The translations under genes and the position numbers were made by a program. The notes under the pieces were generated by a model, which ran no database searches, was not told where the DNA came from, and saw nothing but the letters and a program-made list of their open reading frames with translations. A DNA stretch of 14,884 nucleotides from Candidatus Aenigmatarchaeota archaeon (GTDB taxonomy: Archaea > Aenigmatarchaeota > Aenigmatarchaeia > GW2011-AR5): NCBI GenBank assembly GCA_016202845.1, contig JACQNW010000015.1, positions 1-14,884 of the forward strand. The letters run 5' to 3'. Below are positions 5,806-12,550 of the stretch, one piece after another (within the stretch, counting starts at the first letter, position 1; each line of letters begins with the position of its first letter).

Positions 5806-6441
5806 ATGGTTGCTGATATAGGCGCGTTCATTTTCATAGATTTGCTTGGGATGACAATGTATCCAGGCTATCCTTTCACAGGAAACATAATAAGGGATGC
5901 AATACAATTCCTGTTCATCCCTTCTGTTTTTATAATCCTTGTCATTTACATGCTTGTCGGCAGGCTTGCAGTGCCGGGCCATAAAATAAGAGTTATGCTG
6001 GCTGTAGCAGTATATTTGTTCATAATCAGCGGCGGCTATTACAAGGCTTTTGCACTGCTAGCAGGCCCGTATTTCATATTCCTGATATTCATACTAGGCC
6101 TGCTCTACTTCATACCTGCCCATTTTGGCATAGGCGGCGCGCATGCCCATAGCGGACGGGCGCTGGGAGCCCTGTCCCATAAAGGAGCTGAAATTGCGAG
6201 CTTTGAAGACCTGAGCTTCAGGGATTTGCTGCAAAGAGAAGTAATGCTGAGAAACCTGAACAAGCAGATTGAAAGGCTCAAGAAAGACCACAGCCCTGAC
6301 GCGCAGAGAGGAGTCGCAGAACTTTACCAGAAGGCTGGCGCACTTGAGGCAGAAATAGAATCCGCTGTTCTTAACATGAATGGCATTGAGAAGCAGGCCT
6401 ATAAAGCCTATAAAGCAAAACAGGAACATTCGCCGTTTTAG
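5806..6441 (+). CDS. Membrane protein with C-terminal coiled coil, pilus-like locus
   Basis: This is a 211-residue protein. Hydrophobic spans lie at about residues 35-53, 62-78 and 83-104, with a weaker one at 4-17. A Gly/His loop (GIGGAHAHSGRALG) and a predicted coiled coil from about 125 to 195 (LQREVMLRNLNKQIERLKKD, AELYQKAGALEAEIESAV) follow. I do not recognise a family. It opens the run of small membrane proteins leading to the secretion ATPase, and its stop is 9 nt before ATG 6451, so the two are co-transcribed. A role as a membrane adaptor is inference from context. Confidence 0.65.
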   Translation: MVADIGAFIFIDLLGMTMYPGYPFTGNIIRDAIQFLFIPSVFIILVIYMLVGRLAVPGHKIRVMLAVAVYLFIISGGYYKAFALLAGPYFIFLIFILGLLYFIPAHFGIGGAHAHSGRALGALSHKGAEIASFEDLSFRDLLQREVMLRNLNKQIERLKKDHSPDAQRGVAELYQKAGALEAEIESAVLNMNGIEKQAYKAYKAKQEHSPF

Positions 6442-6450
6442 TTGATATTT

Positions 6451-6927
6451 ATGCCCGTGCCATTCCTAGATCCTTCATTGACGCCTTTCTTCACGACGTT
6501 TCTTTTTGTTTTTGCTGTTGTCTACGGAGCGCTTGGCACGGCAGGCGTCTTCAAGGAAAAAGGGGTTAATATAATAATAGCCCTTGCTTTTGCCTTGTTC
6601 GCAGCAACATACCCTCCTTTGGTATCAGCATTGCAGCAATTCCTGCCGATAGCAGCAGGTATCATTGTGGTGTTGTTTTTCTTTCTGCTTATCAAAAAAG
6701 TATTTTCAGGAAAAAAGAATGAAGGACAGCAGGCACAACTGTTCGACTCACTGCCACTAGCCATCGGACTTGGCATTGGCCTGTTGCTTGTGGGCATTTT
6801 ATTGCCGGACTTTGCAAATTATCTGCCTCACGGATTAAGCCTTGAAAACGCACTATGGCTCATTGCTGTTATAGTAGTGCTTGCGCTGTTTCTCGCATTC
6901 TACAGGCACAAAGAGCCAAAAGAGTAA
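6451..6927 (+). CDS. Four-span membrane protein, paralogue 1
   Basis: This 158-residue protein has four strongly hydrophobic segments, a lysine-rich cytoplasmic loop (KKVFSGKKNEGQQAQ, about 84-98) and a short basic tail. Its N-terminal half, FLFVFAVVYGALGTAGVF then KEKGVNIIIALAFALFA, follows the same plan as the proteins at 7094 and 7728 (FLLPWxFxF, V(F/Y)xLL, a charged K-rich turn, then LSxVxAFF). It is the most divergent of the three and lacks their GGPxLA motif, with YPPLVSA at the equivalent place. The start is ATG 6451; the in-frame TTG at 6442 abuts the upstream stop and is less likely. Function unknown. Confidence 0.68.
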   Translation: MPVPFLDPSLTPFFTTFLFVFAVVYGALGTAGVFKEKGVNIIIALAFALFAATYPPLVSALQQFLPIAAGIIVVLFFFLLIKKVFSGKKNEGQQAQLFDSLPLAIGLGIGLLLVGILLPDFANYLPHGLSLENALWLIAVIVVLALFLAFYRHKEPKE

Positions 6928-6939
6928 AAATAAACATCA

Positions 6940-7014
6940 TGTGGGACAAAATTACCCAAAAACACGCATCTTATCGCAGCGTTAACGGAAACGAGAAATC
7001 ATTTCTGTCCCACA
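6940..7014 (+). ncRNA. Possible small hairpin RNA or 3' stem-loop
   Basis: TGTGGGACA (6940-6948) and TGTCCCACA (7006-7014) are perfect 9-bp inverted repeats around 57 nt that include AGAAAT/TTTCT and CGTTAACG. GC content is higher than in neighbouring spacers. It lies between the stop of the gene at 6451 and the promoter of the gene at 7094. It may be a 3'-UTR stem, a processed small RNA or a protein-binding site; strand is assumed from the flanking genes. Confidence 0.4.
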
Positions 7015-7033
7015 CCTCACAAAGAGGCTTGAA

Positions 7034-7047
7034 AATTATATATATAC
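7034..7047 (+). promoter_or_regulatory. TATA box of the 7094 gene
   Basis: The alternating run TTATATATATA predicts a start near 7067. The transcript would then have a leader of about 27 nt containing TGGTGA (7081-7086) as ribosome binding site. Confidence 0.55.
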
Positions 7048-7093
7048 CCCTTAGACAATGAATAATAAGTTAATGTTAATTGGTGAAAAATAA

Positions 7094-7594
7094 ATGGCTC
7101 CTATTTTTGATCCCACAGCGCTGCTCGGGTTAGACTTCTACGGATTTCTCCTTCCCTGGATCTTCAGCTTTGCAATAGTTTTCGGGCTGTTAGGAAAATT
7201 AAACATTTTTGATAGCGGTAATAAAAAACACATCAACATGGCACTTTCATTTGTCATAGCATTTTTCGTCACAGCTGTTGGCGGCCCGCAGCTTGCAGCA
7301 TTCTTCACATCTTTGTTCGGCGGTGCAGCAACTTATCTTGCAGGAATATTAGTGCTACTACTATTCTTGGCAATGGTTGGAAAGGAGGGTGTGCTTTCAG
7401 AAGGTAAGTATGTAATCATATTAATCATAATAGGCGTATTATTATTCCTAGCATCATCAAGCTACTTTGGCGTTGCGTACTTCTCAGCATATGCATCCTC
7501 TGTAATCTTCTGGCTGATTGTAATCATACTGGCAGTATACTTGATTACAAAAGAAGAACAAGAAAAGAAACCAAAACCACCTGCTGGCGGTTAA
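7094..7594 (+). CDS. Four- to five-span membrane protein, paralogue 2
   Basis: This is a 166-residue integral membrane protein. Spans lie at about 17-36, 46-62, 70-92, 103-122 and 131-152, with a basic Pro-rich tail (KEEQEKKPKPPAGG). The segment FLLPWIFSFAIVFGLLGKLNIF and the motif VGGPQLAAFFTSLFG match the gene at 7728 nearly position by position (FLLPWVFVFVVVYALL, FGGPPLANFFVSLFG), so the two arose by duplication. It has its own TATA box and a GGTGA ribosome binding site. I know of no assigned function; position suggests a membrane component of the pilus/secretion-like machine encoded downstream. Confidence 0.72.
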   Translation: MAPIFDPTALLGLDFYGFLLPWIFSFAIVFGLLGKLNIFDSGNKKHINMALSFVIAFFVTAVGGPQLAAFFTSLFGGAATYLAGILVLLLFLAMVGKEGVLSEGKYVIILIIIGVLLFLASSSYFGVAYFSAYASSVIFWLIVIILAVYLITKEEQEKKPKPPAGG

Positions 7595-7614
7595 TGAATA
7601 GTTTTTAACAATTA

Positions 7615-7637
7615 TTTATATTTCATTCTAACATATA
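7615..7637 (+). promoter_or_regulatory. Promoter region of leader B
   Basis: Two TATA-like boxes occur: TTTATATTT (7615-7623, start near 7645) and CATATA (7632-7637, start near 7660). The first would include the whole structured leader in the transcript. Confidence 0.45.
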
Positions 7638-7655
7638 ACAAATAATAATTGAATT

Positions 7656-7727
7656 AAAGGTCTTCAAGATCTCCTGTTCTTTTGGAGTTTTGTAAAGACC
7701 TTTTCTGCAAGAGAAAAGGCATTTACT
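7656..7727 (+). promoter_or_regulatory. Structured 5' leader B (switch-like RNA, copy 2)
   Basis: The outer stem AAAGGTCTT (7656-7664) with AAGACCTTT (7695-7703) encloses a CTCC/GGAG hairpin (7671-7674, 7684-7687). The alternative hairpin CCTTTTCT (7699-7706) with AGAAAAGG (7712-7719) reuses CCTTT of the outer stem and would bury the purine run 8 nt before ATG 7728. The distal part GTAAAGACCTT and the final GGCATT(T)ACTATGG are nearly identical to leader A. Confidence 0.65.
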
Positions 7728-8201
7728 ATGGCCGACCCGTTCACAGTGCTTGTACAGAATCTTAACGCGCTTGGCGTCTTCGGCTTTCTCCTGCCATGGG
7801 TATTTGTTTTTGTTGTCGTTTATGCCTTGCTGATGAAGAGCAAGTTTTCAGAAGACAAAAGACTGATTGGAGTCCTGTCCCTAGTGGTGGCATTCTTCTC
7901 CATCGGCTTTGGCGGCCCGCCTTTGGCCAATTTCTTCGTGTCATTGTTCGGCTTTGGCACGCTCATCATAGCGCTGATATTCATAATCATCCTGTTCCTG
8001 GCAATGACCGGCCGTGATATTTCAAAAATAGGCGATACAAAGACGCTGACCGTAGTCGCAGCAGGCATAGGCATAATAATATTCTCTGTAGCTCTTGGAG
8101 GCTATGGAGTAAATATTACAGATTCAGTAATTGGCATACTGTTCATAATAATTGTGCTGGCCATAGCCATAATGTTCGTCACAGGAAACAGCGGAAGTTA
8201 A
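7728..8201 (+). CDS. Four-span membrane protein, paralogue 3
   Basis: This 157-residue protein has four main hydrophobic segments, at about 17-36, 45-62, 75-93 and 107-150 (the last long enough for two). The motifs FLLPWVFVFVVVYALLMK and FGGPPLANFFVSLFGFG define the family shared with the gene at 7094 and more weakly with that at 6451. Charged turns (KSKFSEDKR, TGRDISKIGDTKT) separate the spans. There is no signal peptide and no enzyme motif. Translation is probably controlled by leader B. An oligo-T terminator follows at 8248. Function unknown; the locus suggests a structural or anchoring role for a pilus-like motor. Confidence 0.72.
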   Translation: MADPFTVLVQNLNALGVFGFLLPWVFVFVVVYALLMKSKFSEDKRLIGVLSLVVAFFSIGFGGPPLANFFVSLFGFGTLIIALIFIIILFLAMTGRDISKIGDTKTLTVVAAGIGIIIFSVALGGYGVNITDSVIGILFIIIVLAIAIMFVTGNSGS

Positions 8202-8233
8202 CCTATAGTTTGAACTCGTACTTATTTTATAGA

Positions 8234-8274
8234 GAATTGTATTGGTATTTTTTCGGCACAGATAAACACAATTC
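8234..8274 (+). terminator. Probable terminator after paralogue 3
   Basis: GAATTGT (8234-8240) pairs with ACAATTC (8268-8274), and the loop contains a T6 run at 8248-8253, a typical archaeal stop signal. It closes the membrane-protein unit before hicBA. Confidence 0.45.
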
Positions 8275-8397
8275 ATTATATGAGATATTGCATTTAGTAC
8301 TCCCGTACGTGATAAATAGTTAAAGAGCAGTTCTGAAATTCTGCCTTACAGACTTAAAAATGCGAACACAGATGCTGGGTACTGGCATAATTTTACA

Positions 8398-8405
8398 TAT
8401 AAAAA
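8398..8405 (+). promoter_or_regulatory. TATA box of the hicBA operon
   Basis: TATAAAAA is centred about 26 bp before ATG 8427 and predicts a leaderless hicBA message. Confidence 0.6.
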
Positions 8406-8426
8406 CATATCTATGCAAATCCTAAT

Positions 8427-8645
8427 ATGTCCAAGATGTTTCATGTTATAATAGAACAAGATGAAGATGGCATTTATGTAGGCAAAGTTCCAGAACTGCG
8501 CGGTTGCCTGAGCCAAGGCAATACGCTAGATGAACTGATGGAAAATATGAAAGAAGCGATAGAGCTCTGTCTGGAAGTTAAAGCTGGTAATGGCAAACAT
8601 CAGAACAATGTAAAATTTGTTGGTGTTCAAGAAGTTGAAGTCTGA
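8427..8645 (+). CDS. hicB: HicB-family antitoxin (short form)
   Basis: This 72-residue protein has the HicB partial RNase H-like fold signature: FHVIIEQDEDGIYVGKVPELRGCLSQGNTLDELMENMKEAIELCL. It neutralises HicA by direct binding. It ends soon after the domain (residues about 4-50 plus a short strand), so it lacks the C-terminal HTH or RHH DNA-binding domain of longer HicB proteins; operon repression through that domain is not expected. Antitoxin precedes toxin, and the TGA overlaps the ATG of hicA by one base. The start at 8427 fits the TATA spacing; a second ATG at 8436 is possible. Confidence 0.9.
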   Translation: MSKMFHVIIEQDEDGIYVGKVPELRGCLSQGNTLDELMENMKEAIELCLEVKAGNGKHQNNVKFVGVQEVEV

Positions 8646-8869
8646 TGAAGCTTCCAATTCTAACCTCTAAAGAGCTTTGCAAATTCTTAGAAAAAGAAGG
8701 GTTTTTGCCAATAAGGCAAAAAGGAAGCCATAGATTTTATCAACATCCAGACGGCAGAACAACTTTAGCTCCAATAAGTTCAAAACCTATAAGCAGAGGG
8801 TTGCTTAGCGGTATACTTGACGAAATACAAATGGATAGAAATGAGTTTTTCAAAAAATACAAAGATTGA
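8645..8869 (+). CDS. hicA: HicA-family mRNA interferase toxin
   Basis: This is a 74-residue dsRNA-binding-fold toxin. KGSHRFYQHPDGRTTLAPI carries the catalytic His of HicA in the GSH motif (H29), and ISRGLLSGILDEIQMDRNEFF is the usual C-terminal helix region. HicA cleaves mRNA to stop translation until HicB binds it. It is coupled to hicB by a one-base overlap. The pair interrupts the run of membrane and coiled-coil genes and has its own promoter, so it looks like an independent insertion. No attachment repeats are visible around it. Confidence 0.92.
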   Translation: MKLPILTSKELCKFLEKEGFLPIRQKGSHRFYQHPDGRTTLAPISSKPISRGLLSGILDEIQMDRNEFFKKYKD

Positions 8870-8945
8870 ATTTTACAGGACTACTTCAATGGATCCATTC
8901 ATGTTGCGCTTGTACGAAACAGATATTCTAGGCCTTCCTTCTTAC

Positions 8946-8959
8946 TAAATTATATATAA
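8946..8959 (+). promoter_or_regulatory. TATA box of leader C
   Basis: TTATATATAAC lies in an AT run. The predicted start near 8980 would give a leader of about 90 nt that contains the whole structured element at 9004-9071. Confidence 0.6.
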
Positions 8960-9003
8960 CACCCGATACAAGTAATAAACAATTCAAATAACATCTTTGA
9001 TCT

Positions 9004-9071
9004 AAGTTTCTACAAAGACTCCAGTTTGTTGGGGTTTCGTAGAGACCTTCTTTTCAAAGAAGGGACGCACT
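9004..9071 (+). promoter_or_regulatory. Structured 5' leader C (switch-like RNA, copy 3)
   Basis: The outer stem AAGTTTCTAC (9004-9013) with GTAGAGACCTT (9039-9049, one bulged C) encloses a CTCC/GGGG hairpin (9019-9022, 9031-9034). The alternative hairpin CCTTCTTT (9046-9053) with AAAGAAGG (9056-9063) shares CCTT with the outer stem and ends 8 nt before ATG 9072. Stem sequences differ from copies A and B but pairing is kept, including compensating changes (GTAAAGAC versus GTAGAGAC, GGAG versus GGGG), which supports a selected RNA fold. Confidence 0.65.
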
Positions 9072-9458
9072 ATGCCGCAAGAAACACAGGGACTTATTAT
9101 GCAGGAGCTTGTAAGACGAAGCAATGAAGATACGCGGCGCCTCAGAACTATAGAACAGAGGCTGGATGGCATGGAAGCAAGGCTTGTTGCCTTGGAAGAT
9201 ACGATGCTAGACAAGACAAAGAAAATGAATTTAAAAGCCGCAGAGCTCGAGGCTTCTTTAAGGCTTGTAAGTGACGAAATGTTGATGGTAAAAACTAATA
9301 TGGAAAGGATCACAAGACAGCTTCCGACTTTTGCAAGAAAGCAGGACTTGAAAGAGATAGAGCATATGTTTGAATTGCTGAATCCAATAAGGCAGGAATT
9401 TATCACAAAAGACCAGCTTGATGAAGAGCTCAAACAGAGAGACGAAGTCATAAGATAG
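9072..9458 (+). CDS. Coiled-coil protein of the pilus-like locus
   Basis: This 128-residue, highly charged protein is almost entirely predicted helix and coiled coil. It has heptad-like runs RRLRTIEQRLDGMEARLVAL (about 22-41), LKAAELEASLRLVSDEMLMV and a C-terminal segment with EFITKDQLDEELKQRDEV. There are no membrane spans and no enzyme motif. It may be a cytoplasmic scaffold comparable in style to the archaellum FlaC/D/E coiled-coil proteins, but I see no diagnostic motif, so that is only analogy. Its translation is probably controlled by leader C. It lies upstream of a second coiled-coil gene and the ATPase. Confidence 0.65.
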   Translation: MPQETQGLIMQELVRRSNEDTRRLRTIEQRLDGMEARLVALEDTMLDKTKKMNLKAAELEASLRLVSDEMLMVKTNMERITRQLPTFARKQDLKEIEHMFELLNPIRQEFITKDQLDEELKQRDEVIR

Positions 9459-9522
9459 AGCTATAACCCTACTTTCGGAGGTGCTATTGACAAATTGTAG
9501 GTTAAGCAAAGTTCTCAATAAG

Positions 9523-9532
9523 TTTTATATAC
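9523..9532 (+). promoter_or_regulatory. TATA box of the 9624 gene
   Basis: TTTTATATAC predicts transcription from about 9554, giving a 70-nt leader before ATG 9624. Confidence 0.6.
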
Positions 9533-9575
9533 AATACAAAAGCAAGTATACAGTAATAAAGTGATTAGATGTGAT

Positions 9576-9610
9576 GCCCTGGTATGTATGACGCGTATGC
9601 GTCTTTGGGC
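9576..9610 (+). promoter_or_regulatory. Leader hairpin with GACGC/GCGTC core
   Basis: GCCC (9576-9579) and GGGC (9607-9610) enclose the tight hairpin GACGC-GTAT-GCGTC (9590-9603). GGTGAG at 9615-9620, the ribosome binding site of the 9624 gene, follows directly. A similar GACGC/GCGTC hairpin flanked by ATG and TCT occurs at 4151-4165. Confidence 0.4.
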
Positions 9611-9623
9611 AAATGGTGAGTAG

Positions 9624-10262
9624 ATGTTTTTCAGTCATAAAAAAGAGTCAAAAAAGCCTTTAGACCCTGCAGACGTTCAAAAGCTTACTTCAAAAGGCAT
9701 GAGCGACAAGGAAATAATAAAGCATTTCAAGTCAAAGGGGTATTCTTACGATGAAATTGAAAAGGCCATGATGACAGCAGTCAGGGAAAATATAACAGAA
9801 GCTCCGGCGCCGCAACAGATAATGGAAACGCCTGAGCCAGAATCTTTTTTCTATGAAGAAGCCCAGCCTCCAGCAGCAGAAGAAGTTTACATGGAAGAGC
9901 CTTCTGAGAGCTTAGTCGAAGAGATTGTTGAAGGCCTGATAGAAGACAAGTGGCAAAAGCTTGCTGCTGAAATGGACAGGATGCAAAGTGAAATTGATAA
10001 AATGGCGGCTGAAATAAAACAGGTCAAGAATATGCCGGTTTCGCAAGCAAAAGAAGTCCAGAAAATAGATGACTTTAGGGTTAATGAAATTAGCGAGCAT
10101 CTTAACGATTTGGATGCAAGAGTAGGCGGGCTGGAAAAGGCATTCAAACAGTTTCTGCCTGCACTGACAAAGAATATTGAAATGCTCTCCACAATGGTCC
10201 ATGAAATGAAGACAGGCCGCGCGCATGAAGCTGGCGACCCATATAACTCTGTTCGTGTTTAA
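9624..10262 (+). CDS. Cytoplasmic coiled-coil protein with N-terminal helical module
   Basis: This is a 212-residue acidic protein. Residues about 14-50 (DPADVQKLTSKGMSDKEIIKHFKSKGYSYDEIEKAM) look like a small helical module that repeats a 'KGxSxxEI' pattern twice. An acidic Pro/Glu-rich linker (about 57-95) leads to coiled coil (about 103-135 and 148-200), ending in NEISEHLNDLDARVGGLEKAF and a short tail. The helical module plus linker plus coiled coil suggests an adaptor. It directly precedes the ATPase gene (73-nt gap), so a partner role in the motor is likely. The ribosome binding site GGTGAG is close to ATG. The family is not recognised with confidence; a distant link to archaellum FlaC/D/E proteins is possible. 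Confidence 0.68.
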   Translation: MFFSHKKESKKPLDPADVQKLTSKGMSDKEIIKHFKSKGYSYDEIEKAMMTAVRENITEAPAPQQIMETPEPESFFYEEAQPPAAEEVYMEEPSESLVEEIVEGLIEDKWQKLAAEMDRMQSEIDKMAAEIKQVKNMPVSQAKEVQKIDDFRVNEISEHLNDLDARVGGLEKAFKQFLPALTKNIEMLSTMVHEMKTGRAHEAGDPYNSVRV

Positions 10263-10335
10263 ATATAATTTTTCTTTGATGCTCTTACAAAAGAAAGCTG
10301 GCTAAATTACTTATTCTCTTACGATTATTAATATT

Positions 10336-12549
10336 ATGCCAGTCGGGGATTATGAATTTGATGAAGAGACGCAGAAGATGCGCATAAATTTTCTTGGCAG
10401 TGTTTATGGCGAGAGCCTGGAAGATTATAAAACAGTGATGGCAATAACTATTGACAAGCTTATGGAGCTGAAAAAAGTGCCGCGCCTGGTCCTTGCGGGA
10501 ACAAGGGAATATGAATATGATTTTCATGAAACAAAAATGCTTGTTGAAATTGCAAATGTAATAGATAATATTTTAAGGCAAAAAATAATCGGGCTCAACA
10601 ACATCGTCGTTAAAGGCTGTGAGTCAGAAGCTCAGGATCGCTTTTCTTTTTTGCAGCAATTTCTCAACAACCTTCGCTATGATCCTATAGATTCATACAA
10701 GAAATTGCTCAGAGAAATTAGAAAAATAAAAGTTAAGACGCAAAGAGAACAGGAATTTGTAACGAGAACCTGCTATATTCACTATGCAAACTCTGCCCTT
10801 TTGCCGCTTAAAGAAATGCTTGACAAGTGCAAGATGATAGAAATGGCCCAGCCATATCTTGCTGAGCACAAAGACCGGTCTTTGTACAGGAAAATATTTC
10901 ACCCGACAGTGAGGCCGAATTTCATCTACACGCGCTATATCTCAATGCCGCCCCCGTACGCAGAGTTGGCTCACAGGTACTCGATTGGAGAAACTGAAAT
11001 ACAAATCTACAAGGTTCCTGGAAAAATCAGGTATCTTTACCATATTGTACCGCCGGAATTCCGCTTGACAGAGGAAGAGTACACGATGCTAGACAGGGCC
11101 AGGGAATATTTGGGCAGGCACGAACCAAGGGAAGGAGACCTGACAGAGCCTGAGAGGGTGAGGGAAAATCTTTTCAGGATCGGCCTTGACCTGCTCAGGG
11201 ACATGAGGCCAAATATGCCTGAAGAGCAGCTGATAAAGCTTGCAAATATACTGGCAAGATATACCGCAGGGCTTGGAATAATAGATCTTGTGCTTCAGGA
11301 TGAAAATGTCCAGGACATTTCAATCAATTCCCCTGTTGGCAGGACGCCGATCTTTATTTTCCATGGAGATTTTCAGGAGTGTGAAACAAACGTAATCCCA
11401 AGCAGGGAAGACGCAGAATCATGGGCTACTCGTTTTCGTCTAAGTTCCGCCCGCCCGCTGGATGAAGCAAACCCTGTGCTTGATACAGAACTGGCTGTGC
11501 CAGGGGGCCGTGCAAGGATAGCGGCTATCACAAGAACCTTATCGCCTGACGGTCTTGCCTTTGCCCTGCGCCGTCATCGAGACAAGCCGTGGACATATCC
11601 TTTGTTTGTAAAAAACAAGTACATCGATCCTTTTTCAGCCGGCTTGATGTGGTTTCTTGTTGACGGGGCAAGAACACTGCTCATAGCAGGCACGCGCAGC
11701 AGTGGAAAAACATCATTCCTAGGGGCAACAATGGTCCAGATAATGCCAAAGATCAGGATTTTATCGGTTGAAGACACTCTTGAATTACCTATAGATCAAT
11801 TGCGCGATCTTGGTTACAATGTCGGACGGTTGAAAGCAAGGTCTGTTATTACAAATATAGAAACAGAACTGCCGGCAGAAGAAGCCCTGAGAACAGCGCT
11901 TCGCCTTGGAGATTCGGCACTGATTGTTGGTGAAGTCAGGTCAAAAGAAGCTTCTGCTTTATATGAGGCAATGCGTATCGGCGCCTTGGCAAATGTTGTG
12001 GCAGGAACAATTCACGGGGATTCTGCCTACGGCGTTTTTGACAGGGTTGTGAACGACTTAGGCGTGCCGGCAACCAGCTTCAAGGCGACGGATATTATTT
12101 TTATAGCTAACATGCTCAGGTCTGCAGACGGCTTGCACTCTTTTAGAAGAGCTGTTGAGATAACAGAGGTAAGAAAGCACTGGAAATCAGACCCTGCAGA
12201 AGAGGGCGGGTTTGTTAATCTTGCAGAGTACTCGGCAAAAGATGACAAGCTTAAGCCGACAAAGACTCTGCTTGCAGGAGAGTCTGTTGTTCTGGATGAC
12301 ATCGCCTCCAGGGTCAGGGAATGGAGAGGGCGATGGGATGCAATATGGGACAATATAAATCTCAGGGCAAAAATTTTGGACACGCTTGTAATTTACTCAG
12401 ACAAAAAACCGTACATTATAGAAGCCCCCGGCGTAATAGAAAGCAACAGCCAGTTCCATCTCATAAGCCAGCAGGTACGCGATGAAGTTGGAATTCTTGA
12501 CAATAAATTAATCTATGAACATTGGCTTCAATGGTTAAGGAGCAAGTGA
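10336..12549 (+). CDS. Type II/IV secretion-type ATPase (GspE/FlaI/TadA superfamily)
   Basis: This 737-residue protein is a cytoplasmic hexameric ATPase that powers assembly of type IV pilus-like filaments. All core motifs are present: Walker A GTRSSGKT (452-459), the Asp-box region SVEDTLEL (477-483), Walker B ALIVGEVRS with catalytic E533, and the His-box GTIHGDS (H560). The lead-in DENVQDISINSP (about 331-342) is typical of archaeal FlaI/GspE proteins. At 737 residues it is about 200 longer than archaellum FlaI (about 530). The excess is mainly an N-terminal domain (1-260) with no motif I recognise. The platform gene follows at 12683. ATG 10336 has only a weak TATA-like box near 10310. Class is certain, subfamily not. 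Confidence 0.95.
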   Translation: MPVGDYEFDEETQKMRINFLGSVYGESLEDYKTVMAITIDKLMELKKVPRLVLAGTREYEYDFHETKMLVEIANVIDNILRQKIIGLNNIVVKGCESEAQDRFSFLQQFLNNLRYDPIDSYKKLLREIRKIKVKTQREQEFVTRTCYIHYANSALLPLKEMLDKCKMIEMAQPYLAEHKDRSLYRKIFHPTVRPNFIYTRYISMPPPYAELAHRYSIGETEIQIYKVPGKIRYLYHIVPPEFRLTEEEYTMLDRAREYLGRHEPREGDLTEPERVRENLFRIGLDLLRDMRPNMPEEQLIKLANILARYTAGLGIIDLVLQDENVQDISINSPVGRTPIFIFHGDFQECETNVIPSREDAESWATRFRLSSARPLDEANPVLDTELAVPGGRARIAAITRTLSPDGLAFALRRHRDKPWTYPLFVKNKYIDPFSAGLMWFLVDGARTLLIAGTRSSGKTSFLGATMVQIMPKIRILSVEDTLELPIDQLRDLGYNVGRLKARSVITNIETELPAEEALRTALRLGDSALIVGEVRSKEASALYEAMRIGALANVVAGTIHGDSAYGVFDRVVNDLGVPATSFKATDIIFIANMLRSADGLHSFRRAVEITEVRKHWKSDPAEEGGFVNLAEYSAKDDKLKPTKTLLAGESVVLDDIASRVREWRGRWDAIWDNINLRAKILDTLVIYSDKKPYIIEAPGVIESNSQFHLISQQVRDEVGILDNKLIYEHWLQWLRSK

Positions 12550-12550
12550 T

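Noticed and set aside
6939..7061. 40-residue ORF starting MWDKITQKH
   Set aside because: It runs through the inverted repeat and the TATA box of the next gene and has no ribosome binding site.
3349..9071. The three leaders as miniature mobile elements (MITEs)
   Set aside because: There are no target-site duplications or shared terminal repeats. Similarity is in paired structure and in fixed distance to the start codon, which fits regulation better.
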